Assembly: GCF_002311515.1 (NCBI RefSeq)
Contig: NZ_DCAO01000125.1
Location: 3,345 to 10,342 of the forward strand
Length of the DNA: 6,998 nucleotides
Direction: 5' to 3'
DNA from: Thalassospira sp. UBA1131
GTDB lineage: Bacteria; Pseudomonadota; Alphaproteobacteria; Rhodospirillales; Thalassospiraceae
A program made the position numbers and the translations under genes. The notes below the pieces were generated by a model. That model saw nothing but the letters and a program-made list of their open reading frames with translations, made no database searches and was not told the origin of the DNA. Shown here in pieces: positions 5,834-6,998 of the stretch; the stretch's first letter is position 1; the number at the start of each line of letters is the position of its first letter.

Positions 5834-6856
5834 TTAGCGAACTGGCCATGCATACTGCAGGCCACCATCGGTCCACAGAGCGTTCAGACCGCGCTCAAGA
5901 CCGAGCTTGGCGGTAACGTTTTTCTCATAGCTTTCGCCATAGTTACCGACCTGCTTGATGATGTTGTATGCCCAAGCTTCGTCAAGACCAAGAGCTTCAC
6001 CCATGCCCGGTGAAACGCCAAGAAGACGCTGGATACCCGGGTTGGTGCTGTTTGCTTTCATGTCGTCAACATTTTCCATGGTGACGCCATACTCTTCTGC
6101 TTCAACCATTGCAGCAAAAGCCCAGCGAACGATGTCCGACCACTGTTCGTCGCCTTGGGCGACAACCGGGCCGAGCGGCTCTTTGGAGATGATTTCCGGA
6201 AGGATCACATAGTCAGCCGGATTTTCTGCCATCTGGGTACGGATGGAAGCAAGACCCGAAGCATCGGTGGTGTAAACGTCGCAACGACCAGAGAAGAAGG
6301 CAGCGGTTGCTTCGTTGATGTTCTCGATAACGACCGGCTCGAAGGACATGCCCTTGGCGCGGAAGTAGTCAGCGAGGTTCAGCTCGGTCGTGGTGCCCGG
6401 CTCAACGCAGACGGTCGCACCGTCAAGCTCGGTTGCGCTGGAAACGCCGAGAGCTTTCGGGATCAGGAAGCCCTGACCGTCATAGTAGTTGATGCCGACA
6501 AAGGTCAGACCCAGTTTCGCATCACGGGTGGTGGTTGCAGTGGTGTTACGCGACAGGATGTCGATTTCACCGGATTGCAGAGCCGTGAAGCGCTGTGCTG
6601 CGGTCAGCGGGGTGTATTGAACAGCGTTCGCGTCGCCAAGAAGTGCAGCAGCGGTTGCGCGGCAGACGTCAACGTCAATACCTTCCCATTTACCTTCGGC
6701 ATTGGCAGCGGAGAAACCCGGAAGGCCGGTGTTCACGCCGCACTGAACGAAACCTTTGGCCTTGATGCCGTCAAGCACGGCACCTGCCTGTGCGTTCTGC
6801 GCGGCAACGGCTGCAACGGTCATTGCGCCAGCGGCAAGGATCGTCTGGATTTTCAT
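5834..6856 (-). CDS. aapJ: General L-amino acid ABC transporter, periplasmic binding protein AapJ
   Basis: The 340-residue solute-binding protein captures L-amino acids in the periplasm and delivers them to AapQ/AapM. The first 24 residues form a Sec signal peptide: a basic start (MKIQ), an Ala/Val-rich core and a cleavage site AQA-G at 22-25. The mature part begins with VLDGIKAKGFVQCGVNTGLPG and continues with the family 3 binding-protein fold, including GIDVDVCRATAAALLGD (59-75), RFTALQSGEIDIL (89-101) and VCVEPGTTTELN (149-160). Four cysteines remain after processing (39, 65, 150, 192), so periplasmic disulphides are possible. The C-terminal segment GLERGLNALWTDGGLQYA is typical of AapJ/BztA, and the length is normal for these. 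The ATG at 6856 is preceded by GGGAG (6868-6864) with seven bases between. It is the first gene of the operon, with a good promoter upstream and a hairpin just after its stop. Confidence 0.95.
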   Translation of the reverse strand: MKIQTILAAGAMTVAAVAAQNAQAGAVLDGIKAKGFVQCGVNTGLPGFSAANAEGKWEGIDVDVCRATAAALLGDANAVQYTPLTAAQRFTALQSGEIDILSRNTTATTTRDAKLGLTFVGINYYDGQGFLIPKALGVSSATELDGATVCVEPGTTTELNLADYFRAKGMSFEPVVIENINEATAAFFSGRCDVYTTDASGLASIRTQMAENPADYVILPEIISKEPLGPVVAQGDEQWSDIVRWAFAAMVEAEEYGVTMENVDDMKANSTNPGIQRLLGVSPGMGEALGLDEAWAYNIIKQVGNYGESYEKNVTAKLGLERGLNALWTDGGLQYAWPVR

Positions 6857-6906
6857 AAGATAGCTCCCTTGTTAGCAAAGCATTGTTTTTAGCTTTTGTG
6901 CCACCC

Positions 6907-6930
6907 TGGATATGCACAGCCGCATATCCA
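6907..6930. repeat. Perfect 9-bp inverted repeat in the aapJ upstream region
   Basis: TGGATATGC (6907-6915) and GCATATCCA (6922-6930) are perfect inverted copies around a six-base centre. It lies 51 bases before the aapJ start and, if the promoter below is right, about 20-45 bases into the transcript. It could be an operator for a dimeric regulator or a small leader hairpin. No U-run follows on the minus strand, so it is not a terminator. I do not recognise the regulator. Confidence 0.6.
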
Positions 6931-6957
6931 TCTGTCCGAAGAAGATCGAACCGCCAA

Positions 6958-6987
6958 ATTAAGAAATTTTAGGCCGCCTTGTGTCAA
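6958..6987 (-). promoter_or_regulatory. Candidate sigma-70 promoter of the aap operon
   Basis: Read leftward, a perfect -35 box TTGACA (6987-6982) is followed after 18 bases by CTTAAT (6963-6958), which matches four of six bases of TATAAT. Transcription would begin near 6951, giving a leader of about 95 bases. The -35 is convincing. The -10 is weaker, and TCTTAA with a 17-base spacer is an alternative reading. No other gene competes for this 142-base region (6857-6998). Confidence 0.55.
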
Positions 6988-6998
6988 GTGTGAAAAAA

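Noticed and set aside
6155..6892. Plus-strand open frame of 245 codons opposite aapJ
   Set aside because: aapJ on the other strand has a signal peptide, family motifs and a good ribosome site, and this frame has no recognisable feature.
6880..6907. TGGCACAAAAGC on the minus strand before aapJ, resembling a sigma-54 promoter
   Set aside because: The GG and GC doublets are only seven bases apart instead of the required ten between them, so the -24/-12 geometry fails.

Overview
The window looks like an ordinary stretch of chromosome from a Gram-negative alphaproteobacterium. The four-gene aapJ-aapQ-aapM-aapP set for general L-amino acid uptake, with a long two-permease arrangement and a signal-peptide-bearing periplasmic protein, is typical of that class. 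Moderate GC content and overall protein flavour would fit a marine Rhodospirillales genus such as Thalassospira. The genus is my inference, not something the sequence proves.

Layout. Positions 1-663 (+) hold the C-terminal half of a thymidine phosphorylase (deoA), followed by a strong intrinsic terminator at 683-717. After a roughly 200-base regulatory gap comes a complete DeoR-family repressor at 864-1628 (+) that matches the glycerol-3-phosphate repressor GlpR closely. Everything to its right is on the minus strand. A lone ABC ATPase of the MlaF/Ttg2A type (1658-2476) converges on glpR. A strong hairpin terminator (2551-2585) lies upstream of it, and then come aapP (2612-3397), aapM (3415-4518), aapQ (4520-5716) and aapJ (5834-6856), transcribed in the order J-Q-M-P. 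The aapJ promoter region fills the right end of the window.

How the genes work together. AapJ binds amino acids in the periplasm, AapQ and AapM form the membrane channel, and AapP hydrolyses ATP. The Q-M and M-P junctions are 1 and 17 bases, consistent with translational coupling. A stable hairpin in the J-Q gap (5762-5805) could set the usual excess of binding protein over permease. deoA and glpR are not obviously part of the same pathway, and no glycerol-3-phosphate catabolic gene is visible.

The most unusual point is in the lone MlaF-like ATPase. Two residues normally essential for ATP hydrolysis are both asparagine: the Walker B catalytic glutamate and the H-loop histidine. Other ATP-binding motifs are intact. 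No partner permease or substrate-binding gene sits next to it. I saw no CRISPR array, tRNA, rRNA, insertion sequence or other mobile element, and no gene-free stretch exceeds 300 bases.
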